Assembly: GCA_017475035.1 (NCBI GenBank)
Contig: JAFVGK010000067.1
Location: forward strand, 1-63,516
DNA from: Blautia sp.
Lineage (GTDB): Bacteria; Bacillota; Clostridia; Lachnospirales; Lachnospiraceae
Direction: 5' to 3'
Length of the DNA stretch: 63,516 nt
Below are positions 47,019 to 55,789 of this stretch, one piece after another. The notes beneath the pieces are model-generated. The model made no database searches. It saw only the letters and a list, made by a program, of their open reading frames with translations, and was not told the origin of the DNA. The number at the start of each line of letters is the position of its first letter. Position 1 is the stretch's first letter. Position numbers and translations under genes: made by a program.

Positions 47019-48248
47019 TCATTTTCGTAGAATATCGTATTCTTCAGGCACCTGACTCAGACGCACGGTCAGTGCCTGCCTCGCATGCGGCGCGGAATCC
47101 ATTTCCCGCCCGTTTTCGTCCCTGATAGACTCTACTGTTGCCTTCTCGTCGGTTCCGTCCGGTTTCATAATCTCAATTGAATCGCCGACACAAAACTTAT
47201 TTTTCTGCGTAAGGCGGAAGGCGCCATCCGGCAATACTTCTTCCACATATCCCAGGTAGATTGCCTCACGTACATAAGTAGATTCTTCGTAAATCTGCGC
47301 CGAAGCATCCGGCCGTCCATAAAAAAAGCCTGTGGTGAACTGTCTGTGGGTGCAGGCGCCAATCTGACTATGATACCAGTCCATGTGCGCTTCGTAAGTC
47401 CCGTCACCTGCCAGGCAGTCATCAATCGCCCTGCGGTAGGTTCTCGCCACGGTCGCCACGTAAAGAGCTGTTTTCATTCTTCCCTCGATCTTGAGGCTGT
47501 CAATTCCCGCTTCGATCATATCCGGCAGATGCTCCACCATACACAGATCCTTAGAATTAAACAGGAATGTTCCCCGCTCGTTTTCAAATACCGGCATATA
47601 TTCTCCCGGCCTTGTCTCTTCTGAGACATAATACTTCCACCGGCAGGGATGTGAACAGGCTCCCCGGTTTGCGTCTCTCCCTGCCAGATAATTACTCAGC
47701 AGGCATCTCCCGGAGTAGGAAATGCACATGGCCCCATGAACAAAGGCTTCTATTTCCATTTCCGGCGGAATTTTATCACGAATTTCGGCGATCTCTTTAA
47801 GGGAAAGCTCCCTTCCCACCACAACTCTTTTTGCCCCAAGGCGATGCCAGAACAAAGCGGTTTCATAATTTGTATTGTTTGCCTGGGTACTGATATGTAT
47901 TTCAATCTGGGGACAAATTTCTTTTGCCAATGTAAAAATCCCCGGATCCGCAATAATCAGCGCATCCGGTTCCATCTCTCCCAGCTCTTTCAGATACACT
48001 CCCGCAGGCGCCAGATCCTCATTATGGGCGAGGATATTTACGGTAACATATACCTTTTTTCCATAGGAATGGGCAAACGCAATCCCTTCACGCATCTCAT
48101 CAGGAGTAAAATTTTTTGCCTTTGCCCTGAGTCCGAAAGCTTCTCCCCCGATATAAACGGCATCTGCCCCGTAGATCACTGCTGTTTTAAGAACCTCCAG
48201 ACAGGAGGCAGGAACCAGCAGCTCGGTTTTTCTCATATTTTTCAGCAT
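47019..48248 (-). CDS. trhP: tRNA uridine hydroxylase, peptidase U32 family (TrhP)
   Basis: Prephenate-dependent hydroxylase of wobble uridine 34, the first step to 5-methoxyuridine. It has 409 residues. U32 motifs include ADAVYIGGEAFGLRAKAKNF, EIHISTQANNTNYETALFW and the Cys cluster SGRCLLSNYLAGRDANRGAC followed by SHPC. Next to trmR, which methylates the product, as in the Bacillus yrrM-yrrN-yrrO order. In-frame ATGs at 48248 and 48236 are both possible. It leads the operon with the 1175-aa protein. Confidence 0.92.
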   Translation of the reverse strand: MLKNMRKTELLVPASCLEVLKTAVIYGADAVYIGGEAFGLRAKAKNFTPDEMREGIAFAHSYGKKVYVTVNILAHNEDLAPAGVYLKELGEMEPDALIIADPGIFTLAKEICPQIEIHISTQANNTNYETALFWHRLGAKRVVVGRELSLKEIAEIRDKIPPEMEIEAFVHGAMCISYSGRCLLSNYLAGRDANRGACSHPCRWKYYVSEETRPGEYMPVFENERGTFLFNSKDLCMVEHLPDMIEAGIDSLKIEGRMKTALYVATVARTYRRAIDDCLAGDGTYEAHMDWYHSQIGACTHRQFTTGFFYGRPDASAQIYEESTYVREAIYLGYVEEVLPDGAFRLTQKNKFCVGDSIEIMKPDGTDEKATVESIRDENGREMDSAPHARQALTVRLSQVPEEYDILRK

Positions 48249-48292
48249 ATTCTTTACAGCCCCGCCGCCCGCGGCGACATATTGTATGATTC

Positions 48293-48371
48293 ATGCGACA
48301 AAAGGTCATGCAAAATGAGTGGATTCTGAGCGACTGTAGAATCGCTTCGCAGCGAAGCTGCTCTCGCGATC
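48293..48371. repeat. Repeat family E copy with terminator arm
   Basis: ACAAAAGGTCATGCAAAATG followed by GGATTCTGAG and TCGCTTCGCAGCGAAGCTGC. The same parts as at 31505-31613, in opposite order. Lies between trmR and trhP. Confidence 0.65.
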
Positions 48372-49025
48372 CTATAATTTCACCGTAATACTGACTCCAT
48401 CGGCAACCGGCAGAATCGATGTAGTCACGGAAGGATCATGGGTCAGCCGATACAGATAAGCGCGCAGTCTGCGATAAATCGTACGATCCCGACGTTCCAG
48501 CAGCACATGAGGACGGATCAGATCCAGATCCATCAGAATATTATCCGTCACCAGCATGGAACCTTCATGCATCAAAGCGAGAATATCATCAAGCCAGTGA
48601 AGATACTGTCCCTTAGCCGCATCCTGAAAGATAAAATCATAAGTACCGGTAAGAGCAGGCAGAATATCCGATGCATCCCCTTCGAGCACGAGGATCTGTT
48701 CGCTGCGGCCGGCTTTTTCTATCAGCTCTCTTGCCCGTTCAGCACGTTCCTGATCCAGTTCGATCGTAGTCACTTTCATGTCCCGGGGACCATGCTCACA
48801 AAAGAAAAGAGCGGAAAACCCGATCGCTCCTCCGATTTCCAAAAGATGCTTCGGCGCTTTCGCCGCAAGCAATGTACGAAGCAATCCCTGGGTCTGGGGA
48901 CGGATGACAGGAATCCGTTCTTCTCGTGCCATAGCTTCTGTTTCCTGCAAAAGCCGCGGGTTCTCTTCATATAAAGAAGAAAGAAAGATGTTCATCCGTT
49001 CTTCTGGCCAATCATCCGGATTCAT
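48372..49025 (-). CDS. trmR: tRNA 5-hydroxyuridine methyltransferase (TrmR)
   Basis: SAM-dependent O-methyltransferase turning ho5U34 of tRNA into mo5U34. It has 217 residues. Motif I LLEIGGAIGFSALFF (about 81-95), ELDQERAERARELI, then DFIFQDAAKGQYLHWLDDIL with the metal-binding Asp, as in O-methyltransferase family 3. Its start overlaps the preceding stop as ATGA. Pairing with trhP supports the specific function over catechol-type methylation. Confidence 0.88.
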   Translation of the reverse strand: MNPDDWPEERMNIFLSSLYEENPRLLQETEAMAREERIPVIRPQTQGLLRTLLAAKAPKHLLEIGGAIGFSALFFCEHGPRDMKVTTIELDQERAERARELIEKAGRSEQILVLEGDASDILPALTGTYDFIFQDAAKGQYLHWLDDILALMHEGSMLVTDNILMDLDLIRPHVLLERRDRTIYRRLRAYLYRLTHDPSVTTSILPVADGVSITVKL

Positions 49026-49423
49026 CCCTTTTTGTCTTCCTCCTCTTCTTCACCGGCTAAAACACCCATAATACGTGTCGGAGTATAAGCAGTACTCAAC
49101 GTATAAATCCCGGGATTCAGCTTTCCCCTGTAATTTGACAGAATCTCCTGTACATAAAATACCCTGGCGTCTGAAACAAGCCCATTCACCTTCAGAACCT
49201 GTCCAATCTGATAATCAGACGCGCCCTGAGGTATGACAACGGTCACCATCTCTCCCTCGCCAGGACTGATCGCCTGCTGATTAAAGACCTGGTAGCCAAA
49301 CTGATAGGACTGTTTTCCCAGCCAGAAGACCAATACCGCGACACACACGTAGAAAATAATATGAAAGATCAGACTGACTAAAGCGAGTCCCGCACGCTCC
49401 ATCTTTCTACGTATCTTTCCCAT
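49022..49423 (-). CDS. MltG/YceG-like protein lacking the catalytic domain
   Basis: A 133-residue membrane protein. One helix at about 12-36 (LALVSLIFHIIFYVCVAVL) is followed by a LysM-like domain, VTVVIPQGASDYQIGQVLKV and LNPGIYTLSTAYTPTRIMGV. Full MltG continues about 200 residues with the lytic transglycosylase domain; here the frame ends in an acidic tail. The position matches yrrL (mltG) in Bacillus. Probably non-catalytic peptidoglycan binding. ATG at 49423 follows AGGT. Confidence 0.82.
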   Translation of the reverse strand: MGKIRRKMERAGLALVSLIFHIIFYVCVAVLVFWLGKQSYQFGYQVFNQQAISPGEGEMVTVVIPQGASDYQIGQVLKVNGLVSDARVFYVQEILSNYRGKLNPGIYTLSTAYTPTRIMGVLAGEEEEEDKKG

Positions 49424-49443
49424 GGCACCTGTATCCTTTCATA

Positions 49444-49515
49444 AAATGATTGCATCGACAAAATTCTGATTCTTCGGATCGCTTCGCGGCAGAGCTGCTC
49501 TCGCGATCTGTTTTT
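49444..49515. repeat. Repeat family E copy
   Basis: AAATGATTGCATCGACAAAA region, then GGATCGCTTCGCGGCAGAGC and TGCTCTCGCGATC, whose ends GGATCGC/GCGATC pair as a hairpin. Confidence 0.7.
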
Positions 49516-49554
49516 ATTTCTCCTCTTACAATGCTAATTGTAAACCGACATACC

Positions 49555-49617
49555 GTCCGGATGACTATTTTGTTGCCTATCGCGCTTTGCGCTCCAGGAT
49601 AAAATATGTCTCCTTAG
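49555..49617. repeat. Repeat family A copy
   Basis: GTCCGGATGACTATTTTGTT, a short palindrome (CGCGCTTTGCGC), then ATAAAATATGTCTCCTTAGG. Confidence 0.6.
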
Positions 49618-49639
49618 GATAGCCGCGAAAATAAATCTT

Positions 49640-49770
49640 AGGAGCTGTGCAAAATTAACCTATACAGATGAGGTGCAGGATAAAATCGTCCAGGCAAGCC
49701 GACTGACAGCAATGCAGCCCAGGCGGATTCAGGTGCACCAGATGTAGAGGTTATTTATGCACAGCTTTGT
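49640..49770. repeat. MITE-like element, family C copy 2 (compact, inverted orientation)
   Basis: A 131-bp element with inverted ends AGGAGCTGTGCAAAATTAAC and TTATTTATGCACAGCTTTGT. Read on the minus strand it follows 18083-18340 but lacks the nested palindrome and one inner segment, so it shows the uninterrupted form. Confidence 0.8.
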
Positions 49771-49857
49771 GCGCGGAATATCACGGCATCTCAGCCGATA
49801 TCCGGAACTTCGATCTCAAGTCCTTCTACAATCGTCCTGCAAGCTTCTGAAGAAGCT

Positions 49858-50130
49858 TCACATGGCCAGCTCTGCGTCCAGGTAAGCATTTACCTGATCA
49901 TTTTTCCGCAGTTCTCTCGATTCCTGATATAAGTTTCCGACTACAGATAACAGATCCTGGCCCTGCGCATTATTTTGAAGATTAAAATTATCAGCCCGAA
50001 AGCGAAGCACTCTCTCTTTCAGCTTCGGATCCTCGCTCAGCAGATCCTCCTGATGCCGATACTCACGGTAAACTCTTGTATTGAGCAGAGCATCCAAAAG
50101 CATATCCACTTCATCCCTGATCTCGTCCAT
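49858..50130 (-). CDS. YlbF/YmcA-family protein
   Basis: A 90-residue all-helical protein (MDEIRDEVDMLLDALLNTRV, LKERVLRFRADNFNLQNNAQ). In Bacillus, YlbF and YmcA join YaaT to steer RNase Y. The ATG at 50130 follows AAGAGGT; an in-frame ATG 48 bp upstream is less likely. It lies 94 bp after the RNase J gene, consistent with a role around mRNA decay. Confidence 0.85.
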   Translation of the reverse strand: MDEIRDEVDMLLDALLNTRVYREYRHQEDLLSEDPKLKERVLRFRADNFNLQNNAQGQDLLSVVGNLYQESRELRKNDQVNAYLDAELAM

Positions 50131-50224
50131 CGTAACCTCTTTCCCGGCCCACACGACTATCCTCAGGATCGAGCCCAAAACATATGACCGGCAAAATAAA
50201 CCATGTATTTTGGGATGATCACCT

Positions 50225-52063
50225 TCATGCTTCCATAATAATAGGAAGTATCATCGGATTGCGTTTTGTTTCCTTCCAGACATAATCACCCAGAGCTTCC
50301 TTAACTGACGTTTTAATTTTGACCCAGTCCGTAATGTGCCGGGACAGGCAGCTTTCCACCGCCTTTTGAACTACGGCGTTCGCCTGTTCCATCAGATCTT
50401 CTGCCTCCCTGACATAGACAAAACCGCGGGAGACGATATCCGGCCCGGCGATCATCTGCCCGGAATGCCTTTCCAACGTCATCACAATAATAATAATCCC
50501 ATCCTCAGCCAGATGCTGACGGTCTCTGAGCACGATATTGCCGACATCTCCCACTCCAAGGCCATCCACAAGGATAGACCCTGTCTGTACGGAGCCGGAT
50601 ACTTTTGCTTCCTGCGCATTCATCTCCAGCACATTTCCCGACTTCAGCACAAAAATATGATCCTTCGGAATCCCGAGCTCTTCTACTACCTGCCGTTGTG
50701 CTGTCAGATGTCTGTACTCTCCGTGAACGGGAATCGCATACATGGGCCTTACCAAAGAATAAATGAGCTTGATTTCTTCCTGGCACGCATGACCCGAAAC
50801 ATGAGCATCCTGAAATATCACCCTGGCTCCCTTCATGGAAAGCTCATTAATCACCTTTGAAACCGCTTTTTCATTTCCGGGAATCGGGTGGGAGCTGAAA
50901 ATAATGGCGTCATTCGGCTTAATCGTAATCTTTTTATGAATATTCGCGGCCATCCTCGATAAAGCAGCCATGGACTCTCCCTGGCTGCCCGTTGTGATCA
51001 GAACGACTTTTTCGTCAGGATAGTTCTTTACCTGATCGATGTCAATCAAGGTCTGATCCGGAATATGAAGATATCCCAGCTCTGCCGCCGTCGAGATCAC
51101 GTTCACCATGCTGCGTCCTTCTACGGCGACTTTGCGGCCAAATCGATAGGCTGTGTTGATAATCTGCTGAACCCTGTCAACATTCGACGCAAAGGTAGCG
51201 ATAATGATGCGGGACGTCTTATACTCGTTAAAAAGACTGTCGAATACTTTTCCGACAGTCCTTTCGGACATCGTAAACCCCTGGCGTTCCGCATTTGTGG
51301 AATCACACATCAATGCAAGGACTCCCTTTTTCCCAATCTCCGCGAATCGCTGCAGATCGATGGCGTCCCCGAAAACAGGCGTGTAATCTACTTTAAAATC
51401 ACCCGTGTGGATCACAATCCCGGCCGGTGAATAGATCGCCAGGGCAGAGGCATCCTGGATCGAATGATTGGTTTTTATAAACTCTACGGAAAAATCACCG
51501 AGATTGATTACCTGTCCATGGCGAACCTCTTTCATCTTTGTTGAAGCAACAAGATTATGTTCCTCCAGTTTTTTTGTAATCAGGGCAAGGGTAAGCTTTG
51601 TCGAATAGATCGGGACGTTTACGTCTTTCAGCACATACGGAAGAGCGCCGATATGATCCTCATGTCCATGCGTTATTACAAATCCCTTTACCTTTGATAT
51701 GTTTTCCCTGAGATATGTCACATCCGGGATCACCAGATCAATCCCCAGCATATCATCCTCAGGAAAGCTTAATCCGCAGTCCACAACAATAATGCTGTCC
51801 TGATACTCAAACACAGTGATATTCATTCCGATCTGCTCCAGGCCTCCCAGCGGAATGATGCGGAGCTTTCCGGACGTATTCTTTTTATTTTTTTTCAACA
51901 CCGGCGCAAGCTTAGCTGTCACCGTATCCTTCCCGATCCCCTTATGCGGAAGAGCAGCCGGCGTGTACTTTACTGTTTTTAATGGTTTATATTTAACGGG
52001 GGAGGCTTTTGCATGCTCTCCCTTCGAACGATTTTTCTTCATAAACTGTTTGTCATTTTTCAA
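50225..52063 (-). CDS. rnj: Ribonuclease J
   Basis: Metallo-beta-lactamase/beta-CASP nuclease with 5'-exo and endonuclease activity in mRNA turnover and rRNA maturation. It has 612 residues: a basic, probably disordered tail of about 60 residues, then the catalytic domain with the metal motif VITHGHEDHIGALPYVLK. VIHTGDFKVDY, LALMCDSTNAERQGFTMSE and SGHACQEEIKLI are typical. One RNase J gene is present in this window; a paralogue may exist elsewhere. Confidence 0.95.
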   Translation of the reverse strand: MKNDKQFMKKNRSKGEHAKASPVKYKPLKTVKYTPAALPHKGIGKDTVTAKLAPVLKKNKKNTSGKLRIIPLGGLEQIGMNITVFEYQDSIIVVDCGLSFPEDDMLGIDLVIPDVTYLRENISKVKGFVITHGHEDHIGALPYVLKDVNVPIYSTKLTLALITKKLEEHNLVASTKMKEVRHGQVINLGDFSVEFIKTNHSIQDASALAIYSPAGIVIHTGDFKVDYTPVFGDAIDLQRFAEIGKKGVLALMCDSTNAERQGFTMSERTVGKVFDSLFNEYKTSRIIIATFASNVDRVQQIINTAYRFGRKVAVEGRSMVNVISTAAELGYLHIPDQTLIDIDQVKNYPDEKVVLITTGSQGESMAALSRMAANIHKKITIKPNDAIIFSSHPIPGNEKAVSKVINELSMKGARVIFQDAHVSGHACQEEIKLIYSLVRPMYAIPVHGEYRHLTAQRQVVEELGIPKDHIFVLKSGNVLEMNAQEAKVSGSVQTGSILVDGLGVGDVGNIVLRDRQHLAEDGIIIIVMTLERHSGQMIAGPDIVSRGFVYVREAEDLMEQANAVVQKAVESCLSRHITDWVKIKTSVKEALGDYVWKETKRNPMILPIIMEA

Positions 52064-52076
52064 CTAAAAACCTCCA

Positions 52077-52355
52077 TCATTCCTCGAACAAAATATCATC
52101 GTCTCCTATCACCTGCTCAAACACACGAAACACCGAGGTCAGCTCTTCTTCATCTTCTACCATCTCGTAAACCGCTTCTTTGTCCTCGGCCCCGGATATA
52201 TCCTTCATCACATACACGTACGAATCTTCGTCAGGAGACTCCGATACAAGCAGATACGTAATCCCGGCGATTACAGTCTGCTCCTCTACATAAAAGTCAA
52301 CGGTACTTCCGTCGTCAACCGTAAAACTGATCTTTTCCGTTTTCTCTGCGTTCAT
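52077..52355 (-). CDS. DUF1292-family protein (YrzB-like)
   Basis: A 92-residue acidic protein of unknown role, with the family pattern ISFTVDDGSTVDFYVEE then YLLVSESPDEDSYVYVM and a Glu-rich end. The ATG at 52355 has GAGG five bases upstream; a GTG at 52388 with AGGA is an alternative. It follows ruvX as in B. subtilis (yrzL-yrrK-yrzB). Confidence 0.85.
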   Translation of the reverse strand: MNAEKTEKISFTVDDGSTVDFYVEEQTVIAGITYLLVSESPDEDSYVYVMKDISGAEDKEAVYEMVEDEEELTSVFRVFEQVIGDDDILFEE

Positions 52356-52414
52356 ATCCACCTCAATGACACCCTCACACAGGTACACGGGTTCCTGATG
52401 GACTTTGCGGAAAA

Positions 52415-52852
52415 CTACTCCTGCCTGCCTTTTTTCGCATCCAGCCAGGACTGTAAAATCAATGCGGCAGCCATCTCATCCAGGTATTGTTTTCTTTTTT
52501 CCCGTCTTACATCCGCCTCGATCAATACCCGCTCCGCCTGCATCGTTGTCAGGCGCTCGTCCCACAGTTCCGTCTCGATCCCTGTTCTTCTCGCCAACAT
52601 TTCAGAAAACTCTTTTGCTCTTTCCGCCCGATCTCCCAACGTGTTATTCATATTTTTCGGCAGGCCGACCACTATCCGTTCCACCTGATACTCTTTCACG
52701 ATCTCTTCCAGCCTTGCCAAGGTACGCCGCAATTTATTTTCATGCTCTCTGCAGATTGTCTCCAGCGGCTGGGCGGTAATTCCCAGGGGATCACTCAATG
52801 CTGCCCCGACTGTCCTGGAGCCGTAGTCCAGTCCTAAAACTCTCCCGCTCAT
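52415..52852 (-). CDS. ruvX: RuvX/YqgF-family nuclease
   Basis: RNase H-fold nuclease, in other bacteria needed for 16S rRNA 5' end processing and proposed as a Holliday-junction resolvase. It has 145 residues, normal. The catalytic Asp is in RVLGLDYGSRTVGAALSDP at the N-terminus. ERIVVGLPKNMNNTLGDRA and LWDERLTTMQAERVL follow. The start overlaps the ireB stop as ATGA. Confidence 0.94.
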   Translation of the reverse strand: MSGRVLGLDYGSRTVGAALSDPLGITAQPLETICREHENKLRRTLARLEEIVKEYQVERIVVGLPKNMNNTLGDRAERAKEFSEMLARRTGIETELWDERLTTMQAERVLIEADVRREKRKQYLDEMAAALILQSWLDAKKGRQE

Positions 52853-53121
52853 GATTCCCAGGACCTGTTGCGAATATACTCCGTCAGAATCTCCTCCACC
52901 AATTCATCCCGTTCAACGCGCATAATCGTGGCACGTGCCCCGTTATGGCTGGTAATATACGTAGGATCGCCGGACATAATATATCCGACAATCTGGTTGA
53001 CCGGGTTGTAACCTTTCTCCTCCAGAGCCGTATAGACGTGGTTAATAATCTCCTTTACCTCATATGTCTGATCCGGCGCGGTACGAAAATACTGGGTATT
53101 GCCTAATGAATAATCTGCCAT
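52849..53121 (-). CDS. ireB: IreB-family regulatory phosphoprotein (DUF965)
   Basis: A 90-residue protein, in Enterococcus a substrate of the Ser/Thr kinase IreK affecting cephalosporin resistance. YEVKEIINHVYTALEEKGYN and GDPTYITSHNGARATIMRVE are the family core. Thr residues near the N-terminus (TQYFRTAPDQT) are the expected phosphosites. First gene of ireB-ruvX-DUF1292-rnj. Confidence 0.93.
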   Translation of the reverse strand: MADYSLGNTQYFRTAPDQTYEVKEIINHVYTALEEKGYNPVNQIVGYIMSGDPTYITSHNGARATIMRVERDELVEEILTEYIRNRSWES

Positions 53122-53140
53122 ATCACTCCTGCCCTTCTAA

Positions 53141-53182
53141 ATAAAATAACTGCATCAGCAAAAGCCTGATCCTGCTTTCAGA
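53141..53182. repeat. Repeat family E partial copy
   Basis: ATAAAATAACTGCATCAGCA then AAAGCCTGATCCTGC, as at 6286 and 49444. Lies upstream of ireB. Confidence 0.55.
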
Positions 53183-53237
53183 CTGAAGCCTTTTTAACAC
53201 AGTGTCCCTGACACCTGCGTCATGAAATCCATCCATT

Positions 53238-53268
53238 ACTGCCGATTTTTCCCATTCGGCAGTTTTTC
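53238..53268 (+). terminator. Terminator-shaped hairpin facing the plus strand
   Basis: Arms ACTGCCGA/TCGGCAGT, then TTTTT. No plus-strand gene leads into it, so its role is unclear. Confidence 0.5.
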
Positions 53269-53364
53269 CTATTGTAACCCAGTTTTAATGAAAATACAAG
53301 TGAATACTGTTGACCGAGACCGGCAAGTATATACGTTATCGCAGTTCAGGATTTTCACCGATAC

Positions 53365-53424
53365 CTTGACGCCCGGCTTCCGGGCTTGCGCCGGCTCCCG
53401 GATCAATGTCACTTTCATTCAGTC
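53365..53424. repeat. Repeat family D, copy 2
   Basis: TTGACGCCCGGCTTC, TTGCGCCGG and CTCCCGGATCAATGTCAC, as at 31409-31471. Lies downstream of mtaB. Confidence 0.65.
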
Positions 53425-53498
53425 TACGAAGATTAATCCTATGATGCTTGCTCCAGTTTTATCACGGTTATCCTTAATAATCACCCTGCACAACCGTT

Positions 53499-54824
53499 TT
53501 ATTCAACTAAGAGCAGATGCTCTCCCAGAAATCCCTGTACCTGTGCTTCGACGATCTGATTTACACACAGGCCGTCCGTCTTTGGCATGGCAGCCGGCAC
53601 ATATTCCTTGCTGTGCCCGATCAGGAAAATCTCGTCTCCGATCCGCTTTTCCTCTTCAAAAAGCACCGATACCTTCTTTCCGATCATTTCCTCCTCAAAT
53701 TCATGAATGCGCGTCTGATTCAGCGCAAGAAGCAGATCGCTTCTCTCCCCTTTTTTCGCTTCCCGTATCTGTCCGGGCATAGAGGCTGCTCTTGTTCCGT
53801 CTCTCCTCGAATACTTGAAAATATGGGTTTCATAAAAACGGATCTGCTTTATGAAATCATAAGATTCCTGAAACTCTTCCGTCGTTTCCCCGGGAAAACC
53901 AACGATCACATCTGTCGTCAGGGAAGGATGGTCGAAAACCTTTCGAAGCAGCCGGACTTTGTCCGCATACTCCTGACTTGTATACCGGCGGTTCATTCTG
54001 GCAAGGGTTGCGTCGCAGCCGCTTTGCAGGGACAGATGAAAATGCGGGCAAAGCTCAGGCAGGGAAGCTAATCTTTCCGCAAATTCTTCAGTGACAATAC
54101 GGGGCTCCAGAGAGCTTAAGCGGACACGTTCCACCGTATCGATATCACAGACGGCTTCAATCAGTGAGATCAAAGAAGTTTCCTGTCCTTTTTCAAAATC
54201 CGTCCCGTAAGAGCTTACATGAATTCCGGTTAATACCACTTCTTTACAGCCCTTCCCGGTAAGCACTCTGATTTCCTCCAGGATATCCTCAGGCTTCCTG
54301 CTTCGTACTCTGCCTCTTGCATAAGGGATCAGGCAATAAGAGCAAAACTGATTGCATCCGTCAGAGATTTTGATAAAGGATCTGACATGATCTCCGGGCT
54401 GATGCAGATATAATTCTTCATAGGGGCTGCCTTTCCCCAGAGATACATATCTTTCCTGTTTCCTATGATCCGCCTGATATTCCTGAATTGCTTCTGCAAT
54501 ATTCTGCTTGCAGTTATTGCCGATCACCAGGTCAACGGCCTCATCCGAGCAAAGCGCTTCTTTTCCCGTCTGGACATAGCATCCTGCCGCCACAACAATC
54601 GCGTCGGGATTCATTGCCTTTGCTTTATGAAGCATCTGCCGCGATTTTCTGTCGGCGATATTGGTTACCGTACAGGTATTGATGATATATATATCTGCCC
54701 CGGGAGCAAAAGGAACGATTTCATAACCTGCTTCCTCAAGAAGCTGCTTCATAGCCTCCGTCTCATAAGAGTTTACCTTGCAGCCCAGACTGTGCAGGGC
54801 GGCTTTTTTATTTTGCATATCCAT
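53499..54824 (-). CDS. mtaB: tRNA t6A37 methylthiotransferase MtaB
   Basis: Radical-SAM enzyme that thiomethylates t6A at position 37 of tRNA. It has 441 residues from the ATG at 54824. The N-terminal Fe-S domain has LHSLGCKVNSYE, INTCTVTNIADRKSRQM and AAGCYVQTG. The radical-SAM triad is SDGCNQFCSYCLIPYARG. A C-terminal TRAM domain follows. The ribosome site is weak, and a TTG 42 bp upstream is possible. In Bacillus this gene (yqeV) follows prmA-rsmE; here other genes intervene. Confidence 0.93.
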   Translation of the reverse strand: MDMQNKKAALHSLGCKVNSYETEAMKQLLEEAGYEIVPFAPGADIYIINTCTVTNIADRKSRQMLHKAKAMNPDAIVVAAGCYVQTGKEALCSDEAVDLVIGNNCKQNIAEAIQEYQADHRKQERYVSLGKGSPYEELYLHQPGDHVRSFIKISDGCNQFCSYCLIPYARGRVRSRKPEDILEEIRVLTGKGCKEVVLTGIHVSSYGTDFEKGQETSLISLIEAVCDIDTVERVRLSSLEPRIVTEEFAERLASLPELCPHFHLSLQSGCDATLARMNRRYTSQEYADKVRLLRKVFDHPSLTTDVIVGFPGETTEEFQESYDFIKQIRFYETHIFKYSRRDGTRAASMPGQIREAKKGERSDLLLALNQTRIHEFEEEMIGKKVSVLFEEEKRIGDEIFLIGHSKEYVPAAMPKTDGLCVNQIVEAQVQGFLGEHLLLVE

Positions 54825-55085
54825 AGATTCACCAGTTTTTCTTTTTTCATTGACTTTTTTGCCCAAGGCAAGTACAATAGGGATGCTCTTAACAAAGCTT
54901 AAAACCGGTACGTCGCTTTTTGTCCATATCAGTGGATTCTTTTTCCCACTGAAACATATGATTCCCCGTGCCGAAAAATCTGTTCCTGCCGCAGGCTCGT
55001 CTGCTGTGGGGCAGAGCCCGGCTGTACCGGATAGATATTCTCAACAGGAATTCGAACAAAAACAATGGCACGCCCGTGTGTCAGA

Positions 55086-55146
55086 GAGGAGAAGGATTCT
55101 GTCCCCGACAGCTCAGGCTGTCGAAACGGCAGAATCGTCATCCGAA
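55086..55146. repeat. Repeat family A copy (inverted)
   Basis: GGAGAAGGATTCTGT, arms CCGACAGC/GCTGTCG, then GGCAGAATCGTCATCCG: the reverse complement layout of 13771-13830. Confidence 0.7.
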
Positions 55147-55190
55147 AACAGTATCTCAGTATAAAACTGTGTTTTAAGAGGAGGTAAAAA

Positions 55191-55436
55191 ATGAAGACTG
55201 CAAGCATTCGACTGAATTCTATTGATAAAGTAAGAGCTTTCGTTACCGATATCAGCAAATTTGACTGTGATTTTGATCTCGTTTCCGGCAGATATGTCAT
55301 CGACGCAAAATCGATCATGGGTATTTTCAGCCTCGATCTCTCCAAGGAAATTGAGCTCAACATCCATGCGGACGGACCTTTGCTTGATTCCGTCATGGAG
55401 GTCGTATCCCGTTATCTTGTCGACGAAGAGGAATAA
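55191..55436 (+). CDS. HPr-like protein lacking the phosphorylatable histidine
   Basis: An 81-residue HPr-fold protein. The Ser-phosphorylation region is well kept (VIDAKSIMGIFSLDLSK, candidate Ser41). The active-site loop, normally TGLHARPA, reads LNSIDKVRAF, so His15 is missing. Such a protein cannot carry phosphate for the PTS and resembles Crh, which acts only in catabolite signalling through Ser46. GAGGAGG lies before the ATG and a good terminator follows. A regulatory role is inferred. Confidence 0.85.
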   Translation: MKTASIRLNSIDKVRAFVTDISKFDCDFDLVSGRYVIDAKSIMGIFSLDLSKEIELNIHADGPLLDSVMEVVSRYLVDEEE

Positions 55437-55538
55437 ATACCAACGCGCTTATTGGTACGGTTTTGTCTTTCATTGGCCAAAACCGTTTACGAAGCCCCGC
55501 TTTCAGGGCAATCCTGACAAGCTGTGAAAATGATATCA

Positions 55539-55570
55539 GGGAAAGCCGTTTCTGCGGCTTTCCCTTTTTT
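55539..55570 (+). terminator. Intrinsic terminator of the HPr-like gene
   Basis: Arms GGGAAAGCCG/CGGCTTTCCC, small loop, six T residues. The rest of the gap to thiI (55571-55789) shows nothing I can name beyond a small palindrome near 55755. Confidence 0.9.
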
Positions 55571-55789
55571 CATTTCAACTATAGTGAACGTCAAAAATAT
55601 CCTTACTTTTATTCAAATATTTCCGGAAAAATCTATTACAAAATGGATCAAAGTAAGAACTTCCATGTCGTTTATTATAACTATGCAGCTGATTTTTGAG
55701 GTATGCTCCCGGATAAAAAAGGCAAGTAATCCGGGACAGTAATTTCTGACGCAATCCTAAGGATTGCAGAATTATGAATGGATGAATGT

